DNA of 39,514 bases from Marinomonas phaeophyticola (GCF_026966905.1 NZ_JAPUBN010000014.1:1-39514); one strand, 5' to 3'. Positions 1 through 9,049 are shown, counted from the first letter of the stretch. A program made the numbers and translations. Notes: a model not told the origin generated them from the sequence alone.

Positions 1-725
1 GCACCAATTGTCATGAATTCGATGTTTCTAACACACCAATTTCTCTATTTCGTTTTTTGTCTAAACGCTCGCTCAGATTCTTATTTCTAATTCAGATTCC
101 TATATGCCAGAATGAGGCACTGATTCTGGATCTACACTTGCTTCCGACTTCCAATACCATCTATAAATAACTGCCGTATTTCTTTTCTCGCTTCTTTCTT
201 GCCGCTATACGCTCATTACATTGTTTTGCCTGTTACTGAATAAATTTCAGCTCAATAAGATTATGTTTTAGCTGACTATTAACCAGTTTTTCAGCATTCA
301 AGAAAGGTTTAGATAGATTTCGCCATAACCTAGGCTATCAATTGGATTAGGGATGTTCTTAGCGCTCACTGATTTTTGGATTCTGTTGCATTATTCCATA
401 CGATTTAATTGATAAAAATACTCCAAATATTTCTTGATAAGTTATCTAGTTGTTGATTTAACGCTTGTATCCCAGATTCGGCTTCAAATTGACAGTATTG
501 CCCCAGCAACATACATCTTATCTATGTTCCAGGTCTCTGTATTACGAATTTCGTACAACTCGGATTTAGTATCAACAATGCCATAGCCGGCAATATCGAT
601 TTCGCATTCTAATATATATCGAAAAACATAACGAGATTAAAGTACCATTATTTCTCAAAATATTAGGCGTATTAAAATGCCTGATTGGATCATCACTCAA
701 TATAAATTTCTAAAAAGTATTTTTA
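1..725. repeat. Left arm of a large imperfect inverted repeat, a degraded copy of the HlyD-like gene
   Basis: This stretch has no credible gene. Read as reverse complement it aligns with 763-1583 over its whole length. Exact blocks include 420-471 against 1078-1129 (52 nt) and 684-704 against 790-810 (21 nt), and positions 1-24 pair with about 1563-1583. Between the exact blocks there are clusters of short indels and substitutions, and this arm is roughly 100 nt shorter than the other. The right arm keeps an open frame and this one does not, so this is the derived copy. The most likely cause is a fold-back long read left uncorrected at a contig end. A real decayed inverted duplication is the alternative. 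Confidence 0.9.
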
Positions 726-754
726 GGAGAAAGTCATGGAAGAGAGTAAATAGA

Positions 755-2110
755 ATGCAATACAGCTTTAGAGAAATACACGACTTGAATATATTGAGTG
801 ATGATCCAATCTATAGGAAGCATTTTAATACGCCTAATGACTTGAAAATAATGGTCACTTTAATCTCGTTATGTTTTTCGATTGCTATATTAGGTGCGAT
901 ATTATTCAAAGTCGATAAAATAGTACCGGCTTATGGCATTGTTGATACTAAATCCGAGTTATTTGAAATTCGTAATACAGAACCTGGGTTTATAGATAAG
1001 ATGTATGTTGCTGAAGGAGACTTTGTAAAAAAAGGGCAACCTTTAATTCAATTTGAAACAGACATCGTTAATCTGGAGATACAAGCGTTAAATCAACAAC
1101 TAGATAACTTATCAAGAAATATTTGGAGTGATTTTTATCAGATTAAATCATTAATAGATAATGCAACAGAATCCCACATAGATGGCTCACTTAAGAACAT
1201 CCCTAATCCAATTATTAGCCTAGGTTATGGCGAGTATCTATCTAAGCCTTTCTTGAATGCTGAAGCGGTTAATAGTCAACTAAAACATAATCTTATTGAG
1301 CAAGTTTATTCAGCTAACAGACAGCAAAACAATCTTAATGAGCGTATAACGCTTCAACAGAAAGAAGCGGAAAGAATACGGCGGTTATTTATAGATGGTA
1401 TTGAGAGTCAGGCAAGTGTAGATCAAGTCAGTGCACTCATTCTGGCATTAGAATCTGAATTAGAAAGTAATCGAGAAAAGGTGAAATCATTAGAATCTGA
1501 ACTTGAGCGTTTAGACAAAGAGCAGAGCCAAACAAAAAGTGAATATGTGTTAGAGAGGCTTATCCGAATTCATGACCAATTGGATACATATCATAAAGTT
1601 CAATTTGAATTAAGTTTGAAACAAAGGACTAAGAAGGACTTGCAATTAACCTCTCCAATTGAAGGAACTATTGATGCATTACTTATTCAAGGAGATAAGG
1701 AACGTATTCCAGAAACAACGACATTGTTGTCTATTAGACCGAGTTACTCAGAAAGTGATCTAGAAATTGATATTCAAATTCCAGCAAATTATGCTATTTG
1801 GGTGAGGTCGGGAATGGTATTTCGAGCTAGTTCATTAGGTAATAATCCCGACGATCATGGATATGTAACAGGAGTGATTACTTTTATATCTGCGTCTTCT
1901 CAAATGGATGAACCCACTGGGGAGAGGGTATATCGAATGAAAGGAGAAATAAAAGAAATTAGATCTTTAGGAAAGGAATCAAGAGAAACATTGTTGCGCC
2001 CTGGTAGCTCTTTAAGTGTTGATATAAGGGCTGGGGAAAGACGTTTAATTAATTACCTCTTTGACCCTGTTACAAAATACTTTCGAACAGCGTTAAGTGA
2101 ACCATCATGA
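755..2110 (+). CDS. HlyD-family membrane fusion (periplasmic adaptor) protein, true 5' end uncertain
   Basis: Periplasmic adaptor that would link an inner-membrane exporter to a TolC-type channel. From the ATG at 755 the protein has 451 residues. It has one N-terminal membrane segment (about residues 32-51), a lipoyl-like half domain with the motif YVAEGDFVKKGQPLIQFE, a long coiled coil with repeated ESELE blocks, the returning lipoyl half (LTSPIEGTIDALLIQGD) and a C-terminal beta-barrel region. The frame stays open upstream to an ATG at 677, but that start lies inside the inverted copy and should not be trusted. The stop overlaps the next gene's start (ATGA), so the two are translationally coupled. 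The partner ABC transporter is not in the window and is expected upstream, in the lost sequence. Family is clear; cargo is unknown. Confidence 0.85.
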   Translation: MQYSFREIHDLNILSDDPIYRKHFNTPNDLKIMVTLISLCFSIAILGAILFKVDKIVPAYGIVDTKSELFEIRNTEPGFIDKMYVAEGDFVKKGQPLIQFETDIVNLEIQALNQQLDNLSRNIWSDFYQIKSLIDNATESHIDGSLKNIPNPIISLGYGEYLSKPFLNAEAVNSQLKHNLIEQVYSANRQQNNLNERITLQQKEAERIRRLFIDGIESQASVDQVSALILALESELESNREKVKSLESELERLDKEQSQTKSEYVLERLIRIHDQLDTYHKVQFELSLKQRTKKDLQLTSPIEGTIDALLIQGDKERIPETTTLLSIRPSYSESDLEIDIQIPANYAIWVRSGMVFRASSLGNNPDDHGYVTGVITFISASSQMDEPTGERVYRMKGEIKEIRSLGKESRETLLRPGSSLSVDIRAGERRLINYLFDPVTKYFRTALSEPS

Positions 2111-3491
2111 GAGCTTTTATTTTATTCATCTTATTGGCAGTATGTTTGAATTCTTATGCTGGCCAGGATCTTACTTTAAAGCAATACCTTGATCTTCAGC
2201 TGAACCAGAATTATCAAATAGAGCAATTAAACTCACAAACAAGAGCGCAATCGTTAGCATTAGCTGTAGGTCAAGATTATTGGATGCCAACAGTAACCGC
2301 CGTGGCAGGCATTCAAGAACAGAAGTCTCTTAAGCTGGGTTCGAGAACCTATGCAGATCAGTTTAATGTAGGTATTGAAAGCCATTGGATATCTAATATA
2401 GGCACTGAGATTACATTTAATATAGATCATATTAATGGAGAGGGATTAGGTTTAGAGCCCTTGGTAAGGCGACAAGAATCACAACAAATAACGACGACTA
2501 TCAGTCAGCCCCTGCTTAAAAATAATAGTTTGGGTTATCATCAAATGGATAAGAAACTTGCTGAAAATCAATGGCAACAATTTATAAACGCCAAAAACCA
2601 ATTATTACTGTCTGTTATTCGAGACTCTATGTCTTACTTCGTTGACTATCAAGTTGCATTAGAAAATTGGAAAATTCAGTTAAGTTTATTAAAGAGTCTA
2701 AGAAATACTGAATACTTAGTGAATAAAATGTATGAAGTAGGGAAAGCTACATTTTATGAGCTAGAGCAATCTCGATTACAAGTGCTGTTACAAGAAGGAG
2801 AAGTTGACAATGCTTATATCACAATGAATGCAATGCATAATGCAGCCTATTTAGAGATTCAATCAGATGAAACGTTTCAGTTATTACCATTTTCATTAAC
2901 CCGTTTAATCTTTTTAATAAAAGAGGTAATGAATTTTCCATTAGATCTAGACGTTCATCCTGACTACTTAGCTTCATTATTGATATATAAAGCATCATTC
3001 ATTAAATATCAAAAAAATATAAATATCTTAAAACCTGACTTAGACATATTTTATCAATATCAAAAGAAACGTTATCAAAGTTCATTAGTCGATGAAGATG
3101 AAGTTTATGGGATCCGATTTTCTTATTTATTAACGAATAAGTCTTTGAAACAAGAGCAAGCTTCTCTCAAGGCAACATTAGACAGTGATAATTTTGAAAA
3201 AGAAATGCTGTTTAAGAAATTAAAAATCACATATGAACGATATTTGAAAATTGGACATAATTTTCAAACTAAAGTTAACACATTAGAGAAGCACGTTGAA
3301 CTTGCAAGCCTAGGAGTTGAGCAACATAAAAAACGTTATACAGTGGGGAAAACAAGCTATTTTTCGCTTGAAGAAAGCCAAAAAGAGTTAATTGATAAGC
3401 AGATAGATTGCTTAAATGCTAAAAAAATTTGTTAAACACGTTAGTTGAACTTTCTTATTACACACAATTTGATATCAGAAATGTGCTTTAG
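2107..3491 (+). CDS. TolC-family outer membrane efflux/secretion protein (frame broken at A7)
   Basis: Outer membrane channel partner of the adjoining HlyD-like protein. A signal peptide is visible (residues 1-18, cleavage after NSYA), followed by two helical-hairpin halves typical of the TolC family. As read, the frame stops at 3435, just after NAKK, at an A7 run (3421-3427). One extra A lets the frame continue with NLLNTLVELSYYTQFDIRNV and end at 3491. That is a normal TolC-type C-terminal helix and gives 461 residues. The stop at 3491 also falls just before the next gene's Shine-Dalgarno, which supports the repaired reading. The break is most likely a sequencing indel. Confidence 0.85.
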
Positions 3492-3525
3492 TCATTATTT
3501 TAAAGAAAAATCAGGGATGAATAAT

Positions 3526-4701
3526 ATGAATATATCGTTACCTAAGGAAAATCTGGCGAGTTGTGAGCATTATAGCGATGCACAACCGACTGTTATAGCT
3601 TCAATTGCTAAGTTATTAAAAGATGGTTTTGAAAACCCTGAGAAAGTGTCGGGAAGTTGTCAGTTTGAATTTTTTGATCATCAAAATACAGTATGGTTAT
3701 TATCTGTGTGCTTTGATAAAAATAGATTGGAGCTATCTACCGAAAAATTAGAAAATATTGATTCCAAAATTAGAATGCCAATACCTATAGCCGAAAAAAT
3801 AGTCTCGAATATTGAGTGTGTTGATTATAGAGATCCTGAAATTATTGGCCAGATGGAGATGTTAGGGAATTTAAATATAGTAAATCATCTAGCTAAATCA
3901 TTAGTGAAGCCTTTAAAAACGACTCAAGCTACTTTTCTTGATGCAACGACAATATACTGGGATGCGTATGCTATGACATCAATTCCATATTTTGATTCCC
4001 CTACAGAAATGGAAATTCTAGAAAAAATAGAGAAAAAGCAACCGTTTATTATAAAAAATGCGTCTATGAATATACCTTTCAAGAAATACTCTCTGGAAAA
4101 ACTAAAAAATGCCTATGGAAATGTACTACTTCGAGTGCGTTCTGTAAAAGAAAAAGAAACCGTTGCTGAGTTTGTTGAGAAAATGACTCGTTCGAAAAGT
4201 CAGAATGTATCGAAGATTATTGAAGGCCATACAAAAGTTTATACAGAAGGCTGTCTTTTACCACCTCAAATGATAGACGATTTTTTGCCCCATTATTTCT
4301 CAAAACATGATTTTTCTGCGCCTCAAATTTGGCTAGGATCTGTTCCAACAGACGTTCCAGCGAGCAGTTTGCATAGAGATCCATTGGATGGTTTTTTATA
4401 TCAAATAATGGGGCGTAAAAAGGTAGTTTTATTTTCCCCTGATCAAGCGCAATATTTATATCCTATGAAATCATATAATAATTATCAGCCTTGTTGGGTC
4501 AAGTATGAGTCCCCCAATTTGAATGACTTTCCTTTGTTTAAAAACGCTAAACCAATTGAGGTAGTATTACACCCAGGAGAAATTTTAGTACAACCTGCTG
4601 GATGGTTTCATTCAGTATACTGTCTTGATTCACCAACTTTCTCTATTAGTTACTTTTTAAATTCTGCTACAGGCGTCCATTTGGAGGATGTTGAAGGATG
4701 A
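3526..4701 (+). CDS. Cupin-8/JmjC-type Fe(II)/2-oxoglutarate-dependent oxygenase
   Basis: Predicted cytosolic hydroxylase of the cupin_8/JmjC (FIH-like) family, which hydroxylates peptide or protein side chains. The C-terminal half carries the metal triad: His283 and Asp285 in LHRDPLDG and His362 in GWFHSVY, with the intervening GRKKVVLFSP and HPGEILVQPAGW strands typical of the fold. The N-terminal half (about 1-170) has no recognisable domain and may bind the substrate. The ATG at 3526 follows AGGGA at good spacing and gives 391 residues. A TTG further up (3445) opens a longer frame but lies inside the repaired tolC gene. The gene sits between secretion genes and a peptidase, so I infer that it modifies the exported peptide; that is not shown. 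Confidence 0.8.
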   Translation: MNISLPKENLASCEHYSDAQPTVIASIAKLLKDGFENPEKVSGSCQFEFFDHQNTVWLLSVCFDKNRLELSTEKLENIDSKIRMPIPIAEKIVSNIECVDYRDPEIIGQMEMLGNLNIVNHLAKSLVKPLKTTQATFLDATTIYWDAYAMTSIPYFDSPTEMEILEKIEKKQPFIIKNASMNIPFKKYSLEKLKNAYGNVLLRVRSVKEKETVAEFVEKMTRSKSQNVSKIIEGHTKVYTEGCLLPPQMIDDFLPHYFSKHDFSAPQIWLGSVPTDVPASSLHRDPLDGFLYQIMGRKKVVLFSPDQAQYLYPMKSYNNYQPCWVKYESPNLNDFPLFKNAKPIEVVLHPGEILVQPAGWFHSVYCLDSPTFSISYFLNSATGVHLEDVEG

Positions 4702-4744
4702 GAAATTTAATAAATAATTTGATACTTATTTAAAAGAGGGAAAA

Positions 4745-6095
4745 ATGTTGTTTCAGAGACGGACAGATCATTGGAACCTAGACCTGTTTTTTTTAGATAA
4801 AAAACTTTTCTCTGGTTTCATGGACTATGTAAATCTTATGCTTGAGAAAATAAAGCTATTGGATGCTCCGGAAACGGTTTTAGCTCACCAAATAACGCTT
4901 TATGAAGAGTTAGATTTGTTTGTTGATTCTTTGGAGTCTCTGTTGTTTTTAATGAAGCAAGAGAACGTGAATAAGGATTTACAAATATATGATGATGTTT
5001 TACATAAAATTTCTTACGAACTGACGGTTCATGTTCCTTTTTTTCAGTAGATTACGAAGTGTGCCAATAGATAGCTTACCTTTTTGGGGGAGAAACCTTA
5101 AAGTAATGATAGAAATGGATCTAGATAGTGATTCATATGTACCGTATCCTTTATTACCAAATGAGGAAAACATAGACAAATTCAAACAGTTACAACACCG
5201 AATATTAAAGGATAAGGTGGAAGAAAATGATTTTCCTAAGAGCTTAAATCTCAGAATAGAAATGATCAAGCAATGTCCTTGCTTGATAGATTCAATAGCG
5301 TCAAAACGTGTTTTTATTGATTCACATAATTATTTTAATTCTATTATCCCTTTAACATGTCAACAAAGTTCTCTCTCGTTAACAAATATAAGAGATATTC
5401 AACGAGAGCCATGGTCAAGGCTTCACTTTACTTACATAGATGCAATTCAATATATTGAGGCTTACTTTTCAAATTATTGCACTGACTTTAAAGGTCTAGT
5501 AAAAAAAGCCTTTGACGATGGTCGTATACGCTTTCTTTCTCGAAAAAATGCGCCTTCTTTCTGTTTAGATACTCCAAAAGGGTCATATATTCAGGTTTTT
5601 TTTACTGGTGATTTAGAGTCTTTAGCTTTACTTGCTCATGAATGTGGACATCTTATACATCAAGAAATGGTAAGAAGAAAATTTGTATTAAAACAGGAAA
5701 TATCCGGGTATCAATCAGAGTTGATTGCGCTTTATTTTGAAAATCATATTGTGGAATGTGTGTTACAGGAAATGGGGCATTATAGAGTTTATGACACCTG
5801 GATGAATCGTCAATATAATGAATGGGTCAACTGGCATATGCTATTAACAATATTTGAGTTAGAGCTGTATCATCTCAGCGCTATAAACAGATCTTCTGTT
5901 GCAAAATTATGGATGAAACTGAATCAACAATTTTACCCATCATATACGGATTTTTATAATGGTTTTTGTTACGAAGGAGAACATTCTTTTCATTTATTTC
6001 AAATTCCATTTTATACTTTAGTATATCCTTCGGCTTACTTACACTCATTGTTACTTGATGATTCTGATGTGATTAATATGATAATGTCACCATAA
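4745..6095 (+). CDS. M3-family-like zinc metallopeptidase, short form (frame broken at T7)
   Basis: Gluzincin resembling the catalytic part of oligoendopeptidase F (family M3). The zinc motif HECGH sits in LALLAHECGHLIHQEM (first His at 5637-5639) and a downstream SGYQSELIALYFEN supplies the third ligand Glu. The preceding strand-rich segment and the final PFYTLVYPSAYLHSLLL block also match the family layout. As read there are two frames, 4745-5050 (101 residues) and 5031-6095 (354 residues), meeting at a T7 run (5038-5044). Six Ts would fuse them into one 449-residue protein, still shorter than usual M3 enzymes near 600. There is no signal peptide, so it is probably cytosolic. In this operon it could trim or degrade a precursor or leader peptide. 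A genuine separate small upstream gene is possible but less likely. Confidence 0.75.
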
Positions 6096-6184
6096 TCAAA
6101 GAAGATTTTCGTTATTTAAGAAAAATGCAATTTAATTTACAAAAAGGTGTTTCTTTCATCTTAGTCTTGTACCGATTTTTGTTC

Positions 6185-6190
6185 TATACT
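6185..6190 (+). promoter_or_regulatory. Putative -10 element for the diguanylate cyclase
   Basis: TATACT lies in the AT-rich gap after the peptidase gene. No good -35 sits at the right distance; TTAGTC at 6161-6166 is a weak candidate with an 18-nt spacer. Its position makes the GTG at 6195 an unlikely start codon. Confidence 0.35.
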
Positions 6191-6263
6191 AAGAGTGTTT
6201 TTTAAACAAAAGCTTATACGTAATACACGCAGAATCAGAATTATCGTTTTTAGGAGCCCAAGG

Positions 6264-7373
6264 TTGAAGGCATTATTGAAATCGGCTTTAGAACGATTTA
6301 ATGAAGGGACGGAAAGGCATTTAACAGGGGTGAATCACCAGCGATATTTAGCCGGTATCTACTGTGTTATAGGTTCATTTCTGTGTCTGATTTTTTGTAT
6401 AAACGCGTTAATTGATTCTAAATTTTATCTTGCAGCTGTACTTTTTGTTGTGAGCATATTCTTGTTTATATCCTATCTGATATTTCATTCTAAAACCCAT
6501 TTTTATTTGCATGATACCGTTCGTCATATCACTCTTCTAGGTTTGTTTTTTCTTGGAGGGTATTTGATTTACACTGGAGGTGTGAACAACAGTGGACCAC
6601 TTTGGGTGTTTATTATCCCACCGGTTGCATTGGCATTTTGTGGGTTGAAAATCGGAATGCTATATAACGTCACTTTTTTGATAGTTATATGTATTTTTCT
6701 ATTTTATCCTGATGATGTACTACTTGCAGCAGATTATACATACGAATTTAAAACTAGGTTTATTTACTCATTTCTAACCACATTAGCTCTCTCAAGTTTT
6801 TATGAGGCTGCTAGATATAAGTCCTTTTCTCAGCTTAATAAATTGACCGAAAAATACAAACTCGAATCGAAGTTAGATGATTTAACCGGTTTGTTAAATC
6901 GTAGGGGTATGTGGAAAAAATTAAACTCGGAGTACGATTTAGTTACTTCATCTGGTTCGACAATGACAGTGGCTTTATGGGACATCGATCATTTTAAGAA
7001 TGTTAATGACATCCATGGTCATGGAGTCGGTGATGACGTACTGAAACATGTTAGTGACTTGGCTAATAAAATAATTCGATCTCAAGACAGCGTCAGCCGA
7101 TGGGGAGGAGAAGAGTTTTTATTGTTAATGCCAGAAACGAATGAAGCTGAAGCGATAGATCAAGTTAAATATGTTTGCTCTTTGATGGCGAAAAGACCTT
7201 TTATTCTTGATAAGAATACATCAATCACAGTAACTTTTAGTGTGGGTATATGTGAAGTATCGTTAGATATTGATACAGAAAGGGCTATTATGCTATCAGA
7301 TAAATGTCTTTATCATGCTAAAAGAACGGGTAGAAATAAAGTGGTTGCGTTTAGTGAATTAAATGAAGATTAG
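6264..7373 (+). CDS. Membrane-bound diguanylate cyclase (GGDEF domain)
   Basis: Makes cyclic di-GMP from two GTP. About six hydrophobic segments fill the N-terminal half. The C-terminal GGDEF domain has an intact active-site GGEEF (residues 281-285 from this start) and, five residues before it, the inhibitory-site motif RSQD, so both catalysis and product feedback look functional. A GTG at 6195 extends the frame by 23 codons but has no Shine-Dalgarno and coincides with the likely transcription start below a TATACT (6185-6190). The TTG at 6264 has TAGGAG at 6251-6256 and is preferred. The gene has its own upstream gap and is not part of the preceding export operon. The sensed signal is unknown. 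Confidence 0.9.
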   Translation: MKALLKSALERFNEGTERHLTGVNHQRYLAGIYCVIGSFLCLIFCINALIDSKFYLAAVLFVVSIFLFISYLIFHSKTHFYLHDTVRHITLLGLFFLGGYLIYTGGVNNSGPLWVFIIPPVALAFCGLKIGMLYNVTFLIVICIFLFYPDDVLLAADYTYEFKTRFIYSFLTTLALSSFYEAARYKSFSQLNKLTEKYKLESKLDDLTGLLNRRGMWKKLNSEYDLVTSSGSTMTVALWDIDHFKNVNDIHGHGVGDDVLKHVSDLANKIIRSQDSVSRWGGEEFLLLMPETNEAEAIDQVKYVCSLMAKRPFILDKNTSITVTFSVGICEVSLDIDTERAIMLSDKCLYHAKRTGRNKVVAFSELNED

Positions 7374-7376
7374 TGT

Positions 7377-7422
7377 GTGGCTACCCTCAGCTAGGAGAGG
7401 TGAGAGATGAGAGAGTAGCCAC
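7377..7422. terminator. Long stem-loop after the diguanylate cyclase gene
   Basis: Arms 7377-7388 and 7411-7422 pair at 11 of 12 positions around a purine-rich 20-nt loop. There is no T-run afterwards, so it may be an mRNA-stabilising hairpin or a factor-dependent end rather than an intrinsic terminator. A second perfect 7-bp hairpin (CCATTCG/CGAATGG) lies at 7477-7496 in the same convergent gap. Confidence 0.45.
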
Positions 7423-7549
7423 TCTCCACGCATAAGAAACACGTATAAATATTCTACTAAGATAAACACTATTTGGCCATTCGGGGCAGCGAATGGGTGC
7501 AATTCCAAATACTATTAGCTGTTTACCTTAGCTGCCAGTCAGCGAATAT

Positions 7550-8086
7550 TTATGCCGCTTCAAGTTCTCTTTCTGCGTAAAGTTGGATAACCCACTGTTC
7601 AATCCGTTGATCAGTAAGGTCAAACTGTTGATCTTCGTCGATCGCTAATCCTATAAAGTGTGCTTTGTCGTGAGTACATGCTCTTGATGCTTCAAAATCA
7701 TACCCTTCTGTAGACCATTGACCTATGAAAGTGGCTTTTGTAGGGAGTAGTTTTTCGTATAACCATCCCATCGCATCAACAAAATAATCACCGTATCCAA
7801 ATTGATCACCTAAACCGTAAATCGCAATGGTTTTATCGTCTAAAGATAATTCACTTAGGATATCACCAAGGTCTTCCCAATCAGATTGAATACCACCAAA
7901 ATCCCATGTAGGAATGCCTAAAATTAACATTGAATAATCATCTAAAAGACTTAATTCAATGTCTTTTATATTAAAAAGTTCTACTTGCACTCCAAGCTCA
8001 GAGTATTGGGCGGCAATTTTATGTCCAACTTCTTCTGTGTTGTTGGTATCTGTCCCATAAATGAGTGCGATGGACGTATGCTTCAT
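7550..8086 (-). CDS. fldA: Long-chain flavodoxin
   Basis: Small FMN electron carrier, 178 residues, which replaces ferredoxin when iron is scarce. The N-terminal phosphate loop reads YGTDTNNTEEVG, a slight variant of the usual T-x-T-G-N-T loop. The FMN-flanking loops IPTWDFGGIQSDW and GLGDQFGYGDYFVDAMGWLY are typical, and the inserted loop of long-chain flavodoxins is present in the C-terminal half (GQWSTEGYDFEAS). The gene starts 36 nt behind the PchR-like regulator on the same strand, and the pair sits behind Fur-like boxes, so iron-starvation induction is expected. The loop substitution (Asn where Gly is usual) may tune FMN binding. Confidence 0.9.
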   Translation of the reverse strand: MKHTSIALIYGTDTNNTEEVGHKIAAQYSELGVQVELFNIKDIELSLLDDYSMLILGIPTWDFGGIQSDWEDLGDILSELSLDDKTIAIYGLGDQFGYGDYFVDAMGWLYEKLLPTKATFIGQWSTEGYDFEASRACTHDKAHFIGLAIDEDQQFDLTDQRIEQWVIQLYAERELEAA

Positions 8087-8122
8087 GATCTCAATTGTTC
8101 CTGTTTCTTAATCGGTATAAGG

Positions 8123-9010
8123 TTAGTGAATTTGCCTGTATTGATTGCTACTTACTCCAAAATGTTGACTAAATACAGTTTCAAACTGTTCTTCAGAAAA
8201 GCCGCTTTGTTTTATGACGGTGTGTTTTGAACTCGGGTCTTGTCTTAGCTTAGCAGCAGCAAGCGCTATTCGGCTTCGTTGATGATAGGTCTCTATGGAT
8301 TCTCCTACTAGATGCATAAAGCCAATAGAAAGCGCATCAATGTTTAAACCGACGGATAAGGCTAATTCATCAGGCTCAAATATTCCTTCATTGGATTTTT
8401 CTAGTAAGTTCTGTGCCTTGAATAGTTTGCTTTGACAGCCTTGGCATTCGGATAAATGTTTAAGCATTTGCATTTGTTCAATTAAGGTGAATATGCATGA
8501 ATAAATGTGTCCAGCTAAGCTAATAGATAGGCCAGTATGCTTTAAAATAGGTTTACAAAGGTCGGCCATGGATTGGGTAAAAGGAAGCTGAATGCAATTG
8601 TTATCATTGCTTAATACCTGTTCCATGCTGGTAAAATGTTGGATTACCTGTGCTTCAGTCTGACCTAAAATTAAGGCGAGGTAATCTGTACTTATAAGCA
8701 CTTGAAGTAAGCTGCGTTCTTCAAGTGCTTTCATGGAAAACTGCCCTGTAACGTCTTCTGATTGGTAATGAATCTGTACAGCATCAATATCACTAACATT
8801 ATTGATCGCTTTAGAGCCTATAAAGGAAAAGTATAGGCCCTGTGTTGCTGTTTCTGTAAAGACAATGTCTTTTCTAGTACGTAAATGAAGATTAGAGAAT
8901 TGAAGACCTGAAAGCAAAGGAACATGTTTTTTGTGGCCTTGAACCCATTCTGAGAGTGTGTCTTTGACATCACCGTATTCGTCATAAGTATCTTGCATGT
9001 TTAGTTGCAT
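8123..9010 (-). CDS. AraC-family regulator, PchR-like
   Basis: Predicted transcription regulator of 295 residues. The N-terminal part is an unrecognised sensing domain. A linker with a CxxC pair (ECQGCQSKLFKAQNLLEK) leads into a divergent AraC helix-turn-helix pair (LALSVGLNIDALSIGFMHLVG, then HTVIKQSGFSEEQFETVFSQHFG). This layout fits PchR/siderophore-type AraC regulators. Two Fur-like boxes lie 21-76 nt upstream and a flavodoxin gene follows, so it probably belongs to an iron-starvation circuit. The second HTH departs from the usual pattern and the missing siderophore genes leave its target open. A weak Shine-Dalgarno (CAGGAA) supports the 9010 start. Confidence 0.75.
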   Translation of the reverse strand: MQLNMQDTYDEYGDVKDTLSEWVQGHKKHVPLLSGLQFSNLHLRTRKDIVFTETATQGLYFSFIGSKAINNVSDIDAVQIHYQSEDVTGQFSMKALEERSLLQVLISTDYLALILGQTEAQVIQHFTSMEQVLSNDNNCIQLPFTQSMADLCKPILKHTGLSISLAGHIYSCIFTLIEQMQMLKHLSECQGCQSKLFKAQNLLEKSNEGIFEPDELALSVGLNIDALSIGFMHLVGESIETYHQRSRIALAAAKLRQDPSSKHTVIKQSGFSEEQFETVFSQHFGVSSNQYRQIH

Positions 9011-9030
9011 TGCTGTTCATTCCTGCTTTA

Positions 9031-9049
9031 TTGATAATGGTTATCATTA
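9031..9049. promoter_or_regulatory. Fur-like box 1 upstream of the AraC-type regulator
   Basis: TTGATAATGGTTATCATTA closely follows the 19-bp Fur consensus, with symmetrical TGATAA/TTATCA halves, and lies just ahead of the minus-strand start at 9010. Confidence 0.75.

Noticed and set aside
736..753. Five-codon mini-frame MEESK with a good Shine-Dalgarno ahead of the HlyD-like gene
   Set aside because: Too short to be called a gene, and it lies in the fold loop where the sequence is doubtful.
677..754. N-terminal extension of the HlyD-like protein from ATG 677
   Set aside because: It is encoded by the inverted copy and fold loop, so it is unlikely to be native.
3445..3525. TTG start at 3445 for the oxygenase
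   Set aside because: This stretch encodes the repaired TolC C-terminus, and ATG 3526 has the ribosome-binding site.
5000..5269. Minus-strand frame of 89 residues across the peptidase break
   Set aside because: Shadow of the M3-like gene with no family resemblance or ribosome-binding site.
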